Assembly (NCBI RefSeq): GCF_001894765.1
Contig: NZ_BCWV01000008.1
Coordinates: 1-64,000, forward strand
From: Rhodococcoides corynebacterioides NBRC 14404
GTDB lineage: Bacteria; Actinomycetota; Actinomycetes; Mycobacteriales; Mycobacteriaceae
DNA: 64,000 nt
Reading direction: 5' to 3'
How positions within the stretch are numbered: position 1 is the stretch's first letter; each line of letters starts with the position of its first letter. Shown in pieces: positions 1 to 11,672 of this stretch. The translations under genes were made by a program, and so were the position numbers. The notes beneath the pieces are model-generated. The model was not told where the DNA came from and ran no database searches. It saw only the letters and a list, made by a program, of their open reading frames with translations.

Positions 1-260
1 ACTCTTATCAACCCCCGGCTAGAAACCAGGAAGTCAATGAAAACTAGAGAGCCAAATCCAGCAATAAAACTCACGCCAGCAATAACTCCATTGCTGACAA
101 AAAAGAACCGGTCCCTCCCCGACGGGAAGAAGGAGAAGAACCAGCAAACCAAAAACAAAATATTGGCACTGACATTCATCGACACACTGTTGAGTTCTCA
201 AAGAACACGCACACACCACCACCACCCACACGAAGCAGGAGGATCCGGGGCAACCGTTCC
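1..260 (-). promoter_or_regulatory. rRNA operon leader; 16S gene lies just past the left edge
   Basis: Read on the minus strand, this stretch looks like the transcribed leader of an actinobacterial rrn operon. A boxA-like antitermination element (TGTTCTTTGAGAACTC) sits at 192-207. It is followed by AT-rich sequence unlike the rest of the window and by a probable RNase III processing region towards position 1. No 16S sequence itself is present. The two short reading frames here (37-267 plus, 34-294 minus) have compositions unlike proteins and are not genes. An rrn operon beside murA is also the M. tuberculosis arrangement, which supports the reading. Confidence 0.75.
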
Positions 261-290
261 AGCCTAACCACACCGCAACACCCGAGTCAA
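261..290 (-). promoter_or_regulatory. rRNA operon promoter
   Basis: On the minus strand, a -35 TTGACT (285-290) and a -10 TAGGCT (261-266) are separated by 18 bp, directly upstream of the boxA-bearing leader. A second TAGGCT lies at 333-338 but lacks a recognisable -35, so a second, upstream start is possible but unsupported. Confidence 0.65.
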
Positions 291-583
291 ACACCAGGCA
301 CCACGTGGATCAGGAAGTTGGACTGTACGCTCAGCCTACACGAGGTGCAGACGAACCTTTTCTGTCCGATCGGCCATGCGACTCCGTCCCACCTCGTTCG
401 CCCAGCCCCGTAAGGCCTTCGGTCGGTGTCCGTGTCGCTCTGACTCGAAGAAAGTTACGCCTGCGGACCGCTCCATGCAAATCGGCAGGTGTTCCGCGGT
501 CCACGCGGCGTCTGCCCAGGTCAACGCGTATGTCGGGGCCCGCGCCCGCTCACCCTGGAGCGACAGTCCGACTATGACGACAC
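291..583. other. Intergenic, no convincing gene
   Basis: This is the space between the rRNA promoter and the stop of the FMN-binding protein gene. Reading frames here on both strands are arginine- and proline-rich, lack ribosome-binding sites and resemble no protein I know. It may hold upstream activating sequence for the rrn promoter, but I see no defined element apart from the extra TAGGCT at 333-338. Confidence 0.5.
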
Positions 584-1279
584 TCACATCGGTGGGGATG
601 CCGCGCCGATCTCGTCCAGATCGGGCGCCGGGACAGGTTCGCCGACCTGCGTCGTCAACGGGAGGACGCCGGCCCACACTCCCCCGGCGGCGATGTCCCC
701 CTCGTCGTCGTTCGGTCCGCCCGACCGTGCCTTCACCGACGCCTCGTACAGCGGTAGTGCCACCACGCGAGTCGCGGCCAGCTCCTTACGAGTGTTGGCC
801 CTGACCACATCGGTTCGGCCGGGGACCAGCTTGTTCACGATGAGATCGAGTGCGACGGCGCGCTCGCCCTCGTCGTCCACGACACGGGGCGTCCCCCGCA
901 CCACGGCACTCCGGTAGTTCATCGAGTGATGGAACGCGGAGCGCGCCAGCACCAGGCCGTCCAGCACCGTGATGCTCACGCAGACGTCACCGGGAGCGCC
1001 CAGGGTCGTCGCGGCCACCGAGCCGTGGAGGTACAACGTCCCTTCGGCATCGGGACCGTCCAGGTCGTAGGCGAACGCAGTCGGGACGACGAGGGGACTT
1101 CCCTGCACCACCACTCCGAGGTGACAGAGCTGTGCGGCGTCGAGCACGTCCGTCAGAGCAGCGCGATCCGCCTGGGCGCGAGCTCGGTTGCGTCGCAACG
1201 TCGTTCGGGGTGTCGGAGAGAGAGCTGTCGCCGTCGACGAGGTGTCGGGCCGCCGGCCATGGGCATCGTGCATCGTCAT
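584..1279 (-). CDS. Pyridoxamine 5'-phosphate oxidase-family FMN-binding protein
   Basis: 231 residues. The central part, about residues 38-165, reads as an FMN-binding split barrel of the PNPOx superfamily: a conserved LCHLGVV strand, then VVPTAFAYDLDG, LYLHGS and the typical SMNYRSAVVRG segment. The first 35 residues look disordered. The family includes true PNP oxidases, F420- or heme-binding relatives and many uncharacterised proteins; substrate cannot be told from sequence. It is divergently paired with a PLP-dependent MocR regulator at 1375, a common actinobacterial arrangement that suggests a link to vitamin B6 or an amine. Start ATG at 1279 or 1273; no strong ribosome-binding site separates them. 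Confidence 0.8.
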   Translation of the reverse strand: MTMHDAHGRRPDTSSTATALSPTPRTTLRRNRARAQADRAALTDVLDAAQLCHLGVVVQGSPLVVPTAFAYDLDGPDAEGTLYLHGSVAATTLGAPGDVCVSITVLDGLVLARSAFHHSMNYRSAVVRGTPRVVDDEGERAVALDLIVNKLVPGRTDVVRANTRKELAATRVVALPLYEASVKARSGGPNDDEGDIAAGGVWAGVLPLTTQVGEPVPAPDLDEIGAASPPM

Positions 1280-1297
1280 GCGAATCAGTGTGCTGAA

Positions 1298-1351
1298 CGA
1301 AGTGGTCCGCCGTCACGGTCCACTTCGATACTGTTCGGCTGGACCACTTCG
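1298..1351. promoter_or_regulatory. MocR-type operator: three half-sites in the divergent promoter
   Basis: CGAAGTGGTCC at 1298-1308 is the exact reverse complement of GGACCACTTCG at 1341-1351. A third copy, GGTCCACTTCG at 1317-1327, matches the right copy at 10 of 11 positions and lies in direct orientation 24 bp from it. A -10-like TACTGT (1329-1334), facing the regulator gene, falls between copies two and three. GabR/PdxR-type regulators are known to bind direct repeats of this sort, so autoregulation and control of the divergent gene are likely. Confidence 0.7.
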
Positions 1352-1374
1352 ACCAGCGGGAAGGCATCGACGTC

Positions 1375-2784
1375 ATGGCCTCACACGCGTTACCACTCTC
1401 CGTGGACCGATCCTCGACGCGTCCACTCCCGTTGCAGATCGCCGACGCACTACGCACCGCCATCGTCGACGGACTTCTGGTCGCCGGCGATCGTCTCCCG
1501 TCGACCCGATCGCTGGCCGCAGAGCTGTCGGTCTCCCGCGGCGTCGCCGATCAGGCCTTCGACCAGCTCGCCGCAGAGGGGTGGATCGAGGGCCGCGCCG
1601 GATCCGGGACATTCGTCTCCCCCGACCTGCGGTCCGTCGCACCGACCACCGCCGCCGTGTCCGACGCGCGTCCACGCGCAGAGGCGGACAGCGCTCCCCC
1701 CACGCTCGCGCTTCGACCGGGCATCCCCTGGACACCGCCCTCGGCGACCGCGGCATGGCGGCGGGCGTGGCGCATCGCCGGCACGGAGCCCGCTCCCCCC
1801 GGTTACCCCGATCCGGCGGGGCCCGTCCGTCTCCGCCGCAGCGTGTGTTCGCTGCTCGGCCGCGCGCGCGGAATGAGCGTCGATCCCGATCGCGTGGTCG
1901 TGACGACGGGTGCCACCCATGGGCTGACTCTGGCACTCGCGGCGATGCGCGCGGACCGTCCGGAACCGAGACCTGTTCTGGCGATGGAGGATCCGGGATA
2001 TCGGACTGCGGCGTCGGCGGCGATGGCGATGGGCTGGGACCTGTACGACGTCCCCGTGGACGCCGGCGGCATGAGGGTCGACACGCTCGCGTCCACGCCC
2101 GAGACCACACGCGCCGTGTACGTGACACCGTCTCACCAGTACCCCACCGGCGGAACCCTCGACGTGGGACGTCGTGCCGCTCTCATCGCCCATGCGCAGA
2201 GCACCGACACCGTCGTCGTCGAGGACGACTACGACTCCGAGTACCGCTACGACGTCGCGCCGCTCCCCGCCTTGGCGCACCTTGATCCGGATCGCGTCGT
2301 CTACCTCGGCACCATCGCCAAGACCCTGGGCGCAGGCGTGCGACTCGGGTGGATGGTGCTGCCGTCGTACCTCGTCCGGCCGGTGCTCGACCACCGCCTG
2401 GCCACGGGCGACTTCCCGTCGACACCCCTGTGCTCGGCGATGACGTCACTGCTCGACGACGGCGAGTGGGATCGCACGGTGCGAGCGGCGCGGCGGCGCT
2501 ACCGCGATCGCGATGCGGCAGTACGGGATTCGCTGTCGCCGTTCGGTGAACTCCGTGGCCTGGGCGCGGGTATGCACACGACACTCGTCCTGTCGCCGAG
2601 ACGAGCGGAGGCGGTCGCCCGCGGCGCAGCACACCGCGGAATCGAAGTACCGACCGTCGCGCTGTCCACTCGATCGCACACCGACGTGGGCGGTTTGGTG
2701 ATCGGCTACGGCCGACTGACCGACACGGAGCTCCGAACGGCACTCACCGTTCTGGTCGACGAACTCCGACGCCACCGCGACTGA
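1375..2784 (+). CDS. MocR/PdxR-type GntR regulator with aminotransferase domain
   Basis: 469 residues. Residues 10-80 form a GntR winged helix-turn-helix (LPSTRSLAAELSVSRG). Residues about 110-465 form a fold-type I aminotransferase domain, with the PLP-binding lysine predicted at Lys316 in GTIAKTLGAG and the EDDYDSEYR segment at 283-291. MocR proteins sense PLP or an amine bound to it and act as both activator and autorepressor. It is transcribed away from the PNPOx-family gene, with the half-site array at 1298-1351 between them. The start ATG 1375 has a GAAGG about 10 bases upstream. Effector unknown; PLP or a GABA-like amine are the usual candidates. Confidence 0.9.
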   Translation: MASHALPLSVDRSSTRPLPLQIADALRTAIVDGLLVAGDRLPSTRSLAAELSVSRGVADQAFDQLAAEGWIEGRAGSGTFVSPDLRSVAPTTAAVSDARPRAEADSAPPTLALRPGIPWTPPSATAAWRRAWRIAGTEPAPPGYPDPAGPVRLRRSVCSLLGRARGMSVDPDRVVVTTGATHGLTLALAAMRADRPEPRPVLAMEDPGYRTAASAAMAMGWDLYDVPVDAGGMRVDTLASTPETTRAVYVTPSHQYPTGGTLDVGRRAALIAHAQSTDTVVVEDDYDSEYRYDVAPLPALAHLDPDRVVYLGTIAKTLGAGVRLGWMVLPSYLVRPVLDHRLATGDFPSTPLCSAMTSLLDDGEWDRTVRAARRRYRDRDAAVRDSLSPFGELRGLGAGMHTTLVLSPRRAEAVARGAAHRGIEVPTVALSTRSHTDVGGLVIGYGRLTDTELRTALTVLVDELRRHRD

Positions 2785-2802
2785 CGTGCAGCGACGCGAG
2801 CG

Positions 2803-4056
2803 TCACTGCACGCGTTCGATGTCTCCGCCGAGATCCTGCAGCTGCTCGACGAACCGCGGGTAACCGCGGTCGATGTGATAAACGTCGTGCACCTCGGTTG
2901 TGCCGTCGGCCACGAGGCCGGCGAGCACGAGACCGGCGCCCGCGCGGATGTCCGAGGACCAGACCGGTGCACTCGACAGCCGCGACACTCCGCGGACCAC
3001 CGCGTGGTGGCCGTCCGTTCGCGCGTCGGCACCGAGCCGGATCATCTCCTCGACGAAGCGGAACCGGGCCTCGAAGACGTTCTCGGTGATCATCGACGTG
3101 CCGTTGGCCACCGAGGCGAGGCCGATCGCCATGGGCTGCAGGTCCGTCGGGAACCCGGGGAACGGGAGCGTGGCGAAGTTGACGGCCACCGGTCGTTCCT
3201 CCTGCACGACGCGGAATCCGTCCGGGCGCAGGGTGACGGTGCTGCCGGCCGCCTTCAGCTTGTTGAGCACGAGGGTGAGGTGTTTGGGATTGACCCCCGA
3301 CACCGTGACATCGCCACAGGTCATCGCCGCGGCGATGCCCCACGTCGCGGCCACGATGCGATCACCGATGACGCGGTGTTCGGTGGGCTTCAGGCTGGGG
3401 ACACCGATGATGGTCAGCGTCGGAGTTCCGGCACCCTCGACGCGAGCACCCATCTTGTTCAGCATCGCGCACAGATCGGCGATGTCCGGCTCGCGGGCAG
3501 CGTTGTCGATCACGGTCTCGCCGTCGGCCAGCACCGCCGCCATCAGGATGTTCTCGGTCGCGCCCACGGACGGGAAGGCCAGCCGGATCGTCGCGCCGTG
3601 CAGCTTCTCCGCTGTCGCGACCACACACCCGTGCTCGATCTCGCTGTGCGCGCCGAGCAGGCGGAGACCCGACTGGTGCATGTCGAGCGGACGCGAGCCG
3701 ATGGCGTCGCCGCCGGGCAGTGCCACCACGGCCTTGCGACACCGCGCGACCAGCGGTCCCAGGACGCACACCGACGCACGGAACTGGCGTACCGCCGCGA
3801 AGTCGGCGTGATACTTCGGCTCTGCTGGGGTGGTGATGCGCACGGCATCCCCCTCGAGTTCGACGTCGCACCCCAGCCCACGGAGAACGTCGGCCATGAG
3901 GGGGACATCGAGAATGTCGGGGCAGTTGGTGAGGGTGGTCGTGCCCTCGGCGAGCAGCGCCGCGGCCATCAACTTCAGCACGCTGTTCTTCGCCCCACCG
4001 ACCGACACGTCGCCGGAGAGACGACTACCGCCGGTGACCAGGAAACGTTCACTCAC
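2803..4056 (-). CDS. murA: UDP-N-acetylglucosamine 1-carboxyvinyltransferase MurA
   Basis: 417 residues, the usual MurA length. It transfers enolpyruvate from PEP to UDP-GlcNAc in the first committed step of peptidoglycan synthesis, in the cytoplasm. The N-terminal [13 protein letters not shown] motif includes the conserved KN pair. In the catalytic loop [10 protein letters not shown] the residue that is Cys115 in E. coli is Asp117 here, the same substitution and number as in M. tuberculosis, where it makes the enzyme insensitive to fosfomycin. Start is GTG 4056, seven bases after a TACTGT -10 element, so the mRNA is probably leaderless. Next to the rRNA operon as in mycobacteria, but separated by the MocR pair. 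Confidence 0.96.
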   Translation of the reverse strand: MSERFLVTGGSRLSGDVSVGGAKNSVLKLMAAALLAEGTTTLTNCPDILDVPLMADVLRGLGCDVELEGDAVRITTPAEPKYHADFAAVRQFRASVCVLGPLVARCRKAVVALPGGDAIGSRPLDMHQSGLRLLGAHSEIEHGCVVATAEKLHGATIRLAFPSVGATENILMAAVLADGETVIDNAAREPDIADLCAMLNKMGARVEGAGTPTLTIIGVPSLKPTEHRVIGDRIVAATWGIAAAMTCGDVTVSGVNPKHLTLVLNKLKAAGSTVTLRPDGFRVVQEERPVAVNFATLPFPGFPTDLQPMAIGLASVANGTSMITENVFEARFRFVEEMIRLGADARTDGHHAVVRGVSRLSSAPVWSSDIRAGAGLVLAGLVADGTTEVHDVYHIDRGYPRFVEQLQDLGGDIERVQ

Positions 4057-4121
4057 GACGTCAACAGTAGAGGCATCGGTCGTCGATCAGAGCATCGGCC
4101 GACTGCCAGTAGGGTTGATCC
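4057..4121. promoter_or_regulatory. Back-to-back leaderless promoters of murA and the adenosyltransferase gene
   Basis: Only 65 bp separate the two divergent starts. Towards murA, TACTGT (4064-4069, minus) ends 7 bases before the GTG. Towards the adenosyltransferase gene, TAGGGT (4110-4115, plus) ends 6 bases before the ATG at 4122. Both spacings would place transcription start on or next to the start codon. Neither has a good -35, which is usual for actinobacteria. Confidence 0.5.
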
Positions 4122-4700
4122 ATGGCGGTTCACCTGACCTCGATCTACACCCGTACCGGCGACGACGGGACGACGGGTCTCAGCGACTTCTCCCGCGTCT
4201 CGAAGAACGACCCGAGGGTCGTGGCCTACGCGGAGTGCGACGAACTGAACGCTGCTCTCGGACTGGTGTTGGCGGTCGGATCACCGCCCGAGGGCGTGGC
4301 GACGGTGTTGCGCCGGATCCAGAACGATCTGTTCGATGCCGGAGCCGACCTGTCGACTCCGATCCAGGAGAACCCGAAGTACCCACCGCTGCGCGTCACG
4401 CCGGAGTACGTCACGCGGCTCGAGACGTGGTGCGACGAGTTCAACGACACTCTCGCGCCGCTGACCTCCTTCGTCCTTCCGGGCGGGACGGCTGCTTCCG
4501 CGTTTCTGCACCAGGCGCGGACCGTGGCCCGACGGGCCGAGCGAGCCGCCTGGGCTGCGGTGGACGCCTTTCCCGACGTCACCAACAGGCTGCCCGCGCT
4601 CTACCTGAATCGGCTGTCGGACCTGCTGTTCGTCCTCGGGCGTATCACCAACCCGGACGGTGACGTCCTGTGGCGGCCGGGCGGGGACGATCAAGCCTGA
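4122..4700 (+). CDS. Cob(I)alamin adenosyltransferase, PduO type
   Basis: 192 residues. It adenosylates cob(I)alamin with ATP to make coenzyme B12. Diagnostic PduO-family features are the N-terminal TRTGDDGTTGLSDFSR ATP-binding motif, the YAECDELNAALG helix, and the C-terminal RTVARRAERAAW active-site arginine helix. The same gene (Rv1314c) lies between murA and the atp operon in M. tuberculosis. It stands alone on the plus strand, with no cobalamin biosynthesis genes around it, so it probably serves B12-dependent enzymes elsewhere, for example methylmalonyl-CoA mutase, which would finish the valine pathway encoded at 29983-35476. Confidence 0.93.
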   Translation: MAVHLTSIYTRTGDDGTTGLSDFSRVSKNDPRVVAYAECDELNAALGLVLAVGSPPEGVATVLRRIQNDLFDAGADLSTPIQENPKYPPLRVTPEYVTRLETWCDEFNDTLAPLTSFVLPGGTAASAFLHQARTVARRAERAAWAAVDAFPDVTNRLPALYLNRLSDLLFVLGRITNPDGDVLWRPGGDDQA

Positions 4701-4704
4701 ACGC

Positions 4705-4854
4705 CAACCCGAGCGGAGCCTGCGGAGCGAGTGACAACCCGAGCGGAGCCTGCGGAGCGAGTGACAACCCGAGCGGAGCCTGCGGAGCGAGTGACAACCC
4801 GAGCGGAGCCTGCGGAGCGAGTGACAACCCGAGCGGAGCCTGCGGAGCGAGTGA
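4705..4854. repeat. Perfect tandem repeat, five 30-bp units
   Basis: Five identical 30-bp units start at 4705, 4735, 4765, 4795 and 4825, head to tail with no spacers, beginning four bases after the adenosyltransferase stop. Each unit holds two direct copies of CGGAGC. The array lies between convergent genes. The open frames through it (NPSGACGASD or its reverse) arise only because 30 is a multiple of three. Perfect identity suggests recent expansion by slippage or recombination. Confidence 0.95.
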
Positions 4855-4871
4855 TGGCATGCCCGCAGTCG

Positions 4872-5327
4872 TCACCGGGCGCCCCCCGCGCCGGGACGGG
4901 GACGCCGGGAGCGGCCCGACGGGCGTGACTCGACCCACGACGTGAACGCCGTGAACGCCCCGCGGTCGAACGCCACCTCGTAGCGTCGGTCGGCGTCGAA
5001 GAGCTCCACGATCGCGATGTCCTCGGTCATGATGTCGAACTCCGATTTCTCGGGTCGACGACGCTCACCGAGATCGAGCGTCTGCCGCACCATGCGCCGG
5101 TCGGGACCGGGACGCAGGCTGGACAGCTTGTAGAACACGAGCACGTTCTCGCCGTAGCGGAAGATGCCGTGACGCCAACCGGCGCCCGGTGCAGCCGGCA
5201 GCGACCGCAGGATGACGGCCGTCCCACCTCGCCGCAGGGTGATCAGGCGATACAGAAAAGCCGCGGCGAGCCCGGCGAGAACGACCACCAGAACGACAAG
5301 AACTGTCATCCAGATCGTCATCATCAC
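4872..5327 (-). CDS. DUF2550 membrane-anchored protein
   Basis: 151 residues. An N-terminal membrane segment at about residues 5-28 (WMTVLVVLVVVLAGLAAAFLY) is followed by a soluble domain with ILRSLPAAPGAGWRHGIFRYGE and ending in an Arg/Pro-rich tail. It corresponds to Rv1312, the DUF2550 protein just after atpC in mycobacteria. Function is unknown. It lies 30 bp downstream of atpC on the same strand and is probably the last gene of the ATP synthase transcript. The start could be GTG 5327 or ATG 5324. Confidence 0.85.
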   Translation of the reverse strand: MMMTIWMTVLVVLVVVLAGLAAAFLYRLITLRRGGTAVILRSLPAAPGAGWRHGIFRYGENVLVFYKLSSLRPGPDRRMVRQTLDLGERRRPEKSEFDIMTEDIAIVELFDADRRYEVAFDRGAFTAFTSWVESRPSGRSRRPRPGAGGAR

Positions 5328-5356
5328 CGGACCCGCCGCGGCTTCTCGCGTGAGTC

Positions 5357-5725
5357 CTAGGCCCGCTCGACGGCGCGGACGCGCCCGCGTGCGATCGCGA
5401 GCGCCTCCTCGTCCTCGGAGCCCTCGGCAAGCAGGGACTTGGCTGCCTCCACGTCGATGTCCTCGGCGAACTCCGCGGACTCGGCGAGAATGGTCACCGT
5501 CTTGCCCGTCACGGAGAGGAACCCACCGTGGACGGCCGCGACGCGACGCTCGCCGTCGGTCGTGGTGATGGCCACCGTGCCGCCCTCGATCAGTTGACCG
5601 AGAACCGGCTCGTGACCGGCCATGATGCCGATTTCACCCTCGGTGGTCTGAGCGCTGACGAGCGTGGCCGTACCCGACCACAGTCGTTCCTCGACCGCGA
5701 CCAGTTCGACGTCCATCTCTGCCAT
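5357..5725 (-). CDS. atpC: ATP synthase F1 epsilon subunit
   Basis: 122 residues, typical for the actinobacterial subunit. The N-terminal beta sandwich ([17 protein letters not shown], then [16 protein letters not shown]) is complete; the C-terminal helical part is short, as in mycobacteria. It couples proton flow through the rotor to the catalytic head and restrains ATP hydrolysis. Six bases separate it from atpD upstream and 30 from the DUF2550 gene downstream, so it is in the atp operon. Confidence 0.96.
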   Translation of the reverse strand: MAEMDVELVAVEERLWSGTATLVSAQTTEGEIGIMAGHEPVLGQLIEGGTVAITTTDGERRVAAVHGGFLSVTGKTVTILAESAEFAEDIDVEAAKSLLAEGSEDEEALAIARGRVRAVERA

Positions 5726-5731
5726 GGCGGA

Positions 5732-8160
<2,429 letters not shown>

Positions 8161-8196
8161 GGTTCACCTCACTCCCTGCTCGTCGCGGACCGATCA

Positions 8197-9840
8197 TCAC
8201 TTGCTGACGGTCTTGCGCGTGACGGTGACCTTCTCCTGGTCGACCTCGTCCTTGTCGAGCGCCTCGGCCTCGGCCTCGTTGACGATGCGCTCGCCCGAGG
8301 AGGTGAGGAAGCCCTGCTTGAAGTCGTCGGTCGCCTTCTTGATCGACTCGGCGGCGTCGTCCTTGAGAACCCCGCCACCGGCGATGGAATCGAACGCGTC
8401 CGACGCGTTGCGGTGCAGGTCCTCGAGCAGCTCGCGGTTGAAGCGACGGACGTCGTCGACCGGGACGCTGTCGTAGTAGCCGGCGTCGACGAGGTAGATC
8501 GAGACGATCTGGTCCTCGACGGACACGGGGGTGTACTGGTCCTGCTTGAGCAGCTCCACCCAGCGGGCACCACGCTCGAGCTGCGCCTTGGACGCGGCGT
8601 CGAGGTCGGAGGCGAAGGCGGAGAACGCCTCGAGCTCACGGAACTGCGCCATCTCCAGACGCAGGGAACCGGCGACCTTCTTCAGACCCTTGGTCTGCGC
8701 CGCACCACCCACGCGGGACACCGAGGTGCCGACGTTGATGGCGGGACGGACACCCTTGTTGAAGAGGTCCGACTCGAGGAACACCTGACCGTCCGTGATG
8801 GAGATGACGTTGGTCGGGATGAACGCCGAGATGTCGTTGGCCTTGGTCTCGATGAGGGGCAGGCCCGTCATCGATCCGCCGCCGAGCTCGTCGGACAGCT
8901 TGGCGCACCGCTCGAGCAGACGCGAGTGCAGGTAGAAGACGTCACCCGGGTATGCCTCGCGGCCCGGCGGGCGACGCAGCAGCAGCGAGATGGTGCGGTA
9001 GGCCTCGGCCTGCTTGGTGAGGTCGTCGAACACGATGAGGACGTGCTTGCCCTGGTACATCCAGTGCTGGCCCAGGGCCGAACCGGTGTACGGGGCGAGC
9101 CACTTGAAGCCTGCGGAGTCCGAAGCGGGGGCCGCGACGATGGTGGTGTACTCCATGGCGCCGTGCTCGTCCAGAGCGGTCTTCACACCGGCGATGGTGG
9201 AGCCCTTCTGGCCGATCGCGACGTAGATGCACCGCACCTGCTTGTCGGGATCGCCGGTCTCCCAGTTCTTCTTCTGGTTGATGATCGCGTCGACGCAGAC
9301 CGCGGTCTTACCGGTCTTGCGGTCACCGATCACCAGCTGGCGCTGACCGCGACCGATGGCGGTGAGGGCGTCGATGGCGGTGATGCCGGTGGCGAGGGGC
9401 TCCTCCACGGGCTGGCGCTCGAGCACCGAGGCAGCCTGCAGCTCGAGCACACGCTGCTCGTCGGACTCGATGTCGCCGAGACCGTCGATCGGCTTGCCGA
9501 GGGGATCGATGACGCGGCCCAGGAAGTTGTCGCCGACCGGGACGGACAGAACCTCTCCGGTGCGCTTGACCTCCTGGCCCTCCTCGATGTGCTCGTAGTC
9601 GCCGAGGATGACGGCGCCGATCTCGCGATCGTCGAGGTTCAGCGCGACGCCGAGGACGCCGCCGGGGAACTCGAGGAGCTCGTTCGACATCGCGGACGGA
9701 AGCCCGGTCACGTGGGCGATGCCGTCGGACGTGTCCGACACCAGACCGACCTCTTCACGAGAGGACTCCGGTGCGTAGTTCGCGGTGTAGCTCTCGATTG
9801 CGCTACGGATCTCGTCGGAGGAGATCGTCAACTCCGCCAT
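8197..9840 (-). CDS. atpA: ATP synthase F1 alpha subunit
   Basis: 547 residues. The P-loop GDRKTGKT is at 172-179; this subunit is regulatory rather than catalytic. It is about 35 residues longer than E. coli alpha, with a C-terminal tail rich in Glu, Asp and Lys (from about 510). A C-terminal extension of this kind is an actinobacterial feature that in mycobacteria suppresses ATP hydrolysis. The start ATG 9840 has AGGAAA just upstream. A 116-bp gap from atpH is the largest inside the F1 part of the operon. Confidence 0.98.
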   Translation of the reverse strand: MAELTISSDEIRSAIESYTANYAPESSREEVGLVSDTSDGIAHVTGLPSAMSNELLEFPGGVLGVALNLDDREIGAVILGDYEHIEEGQEVKRTGEVLSVPVGDNFLGRVIDPLGKPIDGLGDIESDEQRVLELQAASVLERQPVEEPLATGITAIDALTAIGRGQRQLVIGDRKTGKTAVCVDAIINQKKNWETGDPDKQVRCIYVAIGQKGSTIAGVKTALDEHGAMEYTTIVAAPASDSAGFKWLAPYTGSALGQHWMYQGKHVLIVFDDLTKQAEAYRTISLLLRRPPGREAYPGDVFYLHSRLLERCAKLSDELGGGSMTGLPLIETKANDISAFIPTNVISITDGQVFLESDLFNKGVRPAINVGTSVSRVGGAAQTKGLKKVAGSLRLEMAQFRELEAFSAFASDLDAASKAQLERGARWVELLKQDQYTPVSVEDQIVSIYLVDAGYYDSVPVDDVRRFNRELLEDLHRNASDAFDSIAGGGVLKDDAAESIKKATDDFKQGFLTSSGERIVNEAEAEALDKDEVDQEKVTVTRKTVSK

Positions 9841-9956
9841 GTTTTCCTGCTCTCACTGTCTGTGGCCTCGGTACGCCGGCCGCCCTGGGCCGAATCACCG
9901 AAACGTGGGTGGGGACAAACTCTGGTCGTGCCTGCCGGTCGGGTGCGTGAACCGGG

Positions 9957-10784
9957 TTACTTGAGCGACTTGCGCAGCTGCGCGAGACGCCCCGCACCAC
10001 TGCCGTCGATCACCTCGTCACCGACGCGAACGACGAGACCGCTCAGCAGGTCGCGATCGACTTCCACGTGAACGGTCACGGACTTGCCGTAGATACCTTC
10101 CAGCGTAGACGTGAGGCGGTCGACCTGATCGGTGCTCAACTCGGTGCTGCTGCGGACGTACGCGACTTCCTTGTTCCGCCGGGTCGCCGCCAGCGCGGAG
10201 AGCTCGCCGAACACCTCGGCCGGAGCCTCGGTCAGTCGTCCGACGGCCTGCACGGCGAGAGCCTCGGTGATCGCCGTGACCTTGCCGTAGAGCAGCGTCT
10301 TCAGCAGCTGCCCGGACGCCTCGGCCGGCTTGGTCCGATCCGAGAGCGCCTGCTCGAGAGCGGAATCACCCGCGATGATGCGACCGAGCCGGAACAGCTC
10401 GTCCTCGACGGTGCCCAGTTGATCCTGGTCCTCCGCCGCACGCAGCAGCGCTTCGCGGCCCAGCAGTACGAGCGAGTCGGTGAGGTCCCGCGCCGACGAC
10501 CAGTTCTGCGCGACCGCGGCCTTCACCGTCTCCACCGCTTCCGACCCGACCTTGCCGTCGAACAGCCGCTCGGCGAGCTGACGACGGGAGTCGGCGGACG
10601 CGGACGCATCGGCCAGCGCCGACCGGAGCGGACGCTGGGCGTCGAGCACCCGGACGACCGCGAACAGGTCGGAGCCGGCACCGGCCGCGGCGGACGTGGA
10701 GTCCGACGCGGCGTCGAGCGCGCCGGTCAGAGCGGTGCGGGCCTCGGCGAGAGCCTCACGGCTCGCTGCGTACATGGTGTTCAC
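9957..10784 (-). CDS. atpH: ATP synthase delta subunit
   Basis: 275 residues. The delta/OSCP domain is in the C-terminal 180 residues ([18 protein letters not shown], and near the end [22 protein letters not shown]). The N-terminal ~95 residues also resemble OSCP, with an Ala/Ser-rich loop. In M. tuberculosis this protein is fused to a second b-type subunit (446 residues); here there is no fusion, and atpF is a separate overlapping gene (ATGA, 4 bases). It connects the peripheral stalk to the head. Confidence 0.95.
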   Translation of the reverse strand: MNTMYAASREALAEARTALTGALDAASDSTSAAAGAGSDLFAVVRVLDAQRPLRSALADASASADSRRQLAERLFDGKVGSEAVETVKAAVAQNWSSARDLTDSLVLLGREALLRAAEDQDQLGTVEDELFRLGRIIAGDSALEQALSDRTKPAEASGQLLKTLLYGKVTAITEALAVQAVGRLTEAPAEVFGELSALAATRRNKEVAYVRSSTELSTDQVDRLTSTLEGIYGKSVTVHVEVDRDLLSGLVVRVGDEVIDGSGAGRLAQLRKSLK

Positions 10785-11341
10785 TTCCCGCTGGTGGACT
10801 TTGCGCCGACAGAATCGAGTTCGTCGAGGAACCGATCGATCGTTCCGGCGCGCTTGACGTCGTCGGACAGCTGCTCACCGATGACCTTCTCGGCGAGCTC
10901 GACGGCGGTGCGGCCGAGTTCCGAGCGCAGTTCGGTGACGATCTGCTGACGCTGCGCGGCGAGCTGCTGGTGACCCGAGGCCACGATGCGATCGCTCTCC
11001 GCCTGCGCACTGGTCTTCATCTCCGCGAGGATCTGCTGACCCTGGGTGCGTGCGTCTTCACGGATCTTGGCGGCCTCCTGGCGAGCGTCGGCCAGCTGGG
11101 CGCGGTACTGCTCGAGCGCCTGCTTCGCCTCGGCCTGTGCCTCTTCGGCGCGCTTGATCCCGCCTTCGATCTGCTCGGACCGCTCCGACAGCACCTTCTG
11201 GAAACGAGGAAGCACGAACTTCCAGAAGAAGAACCCGATGACGGCGATGCAGACCGCAGACCAGACGATGTCGTACGTCGCGGGGAGGAGAGGATTGACG
11301 TCCTCTCCCCCTTCCGCTGCGAGGACTGCGAATGTCGACAT
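10781..11341 (-). CDS. atpF: ATP synthase F0 b subunit
   Basis: 186 residues. One membrane helix (about residues 25-45, [21 protein letters not shown]) is followed by a long charged coiled-coil helix ([23 protein letters not shown]) that forms the peripheral stalk, ending in a region that binds delta. The N-terminus is extended by about 18 residues before the helix. It overlaps atpH by four bases and is 5 bp from atpE. Confidence 0.95.
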   Translation of the reverse strand: MSTFAVLAAEGGEDVNPLLPATYDIVWSAVCIAVIGFFFWKFVLPRFQKVLSERSEQIEGGIKRAEEAQAEAKQALEQYRAQLADARQEAAKIREDARTQGQQILAEMKTSAQAESDRIVASGHQQLAAQRQQIVTELRSELGRTAVELAEKVIGEQLSDDVKRAGTIDRFLDELDSVGAKSTSGK

Positions 11342-11346
11342 GGCGA

Positions 11347-11634
<288 letters not shown>

Positions 11635-11672
11635 TCAGGTTTGTTACCGGTGGCTCGTCGAGCCGGGGTGGG

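Noticed and set aside
1-60. Start of 16S rRNA
   Set aside because: Only the leader is present; none of the conserved 5' 16S sequence is visible inside the window.
4705-4854. CRISPR array
   Set aside because: The repeats are head to tail with no spacers and there are no cas genes anywhere in the window.
4670-4945. Reading frame with NPSGACGASD repeats
   Set aside because: It arises from a 30-bp tandem repeat whose length is a multiple of three; there is no ribosome-binding site and no plausible product.
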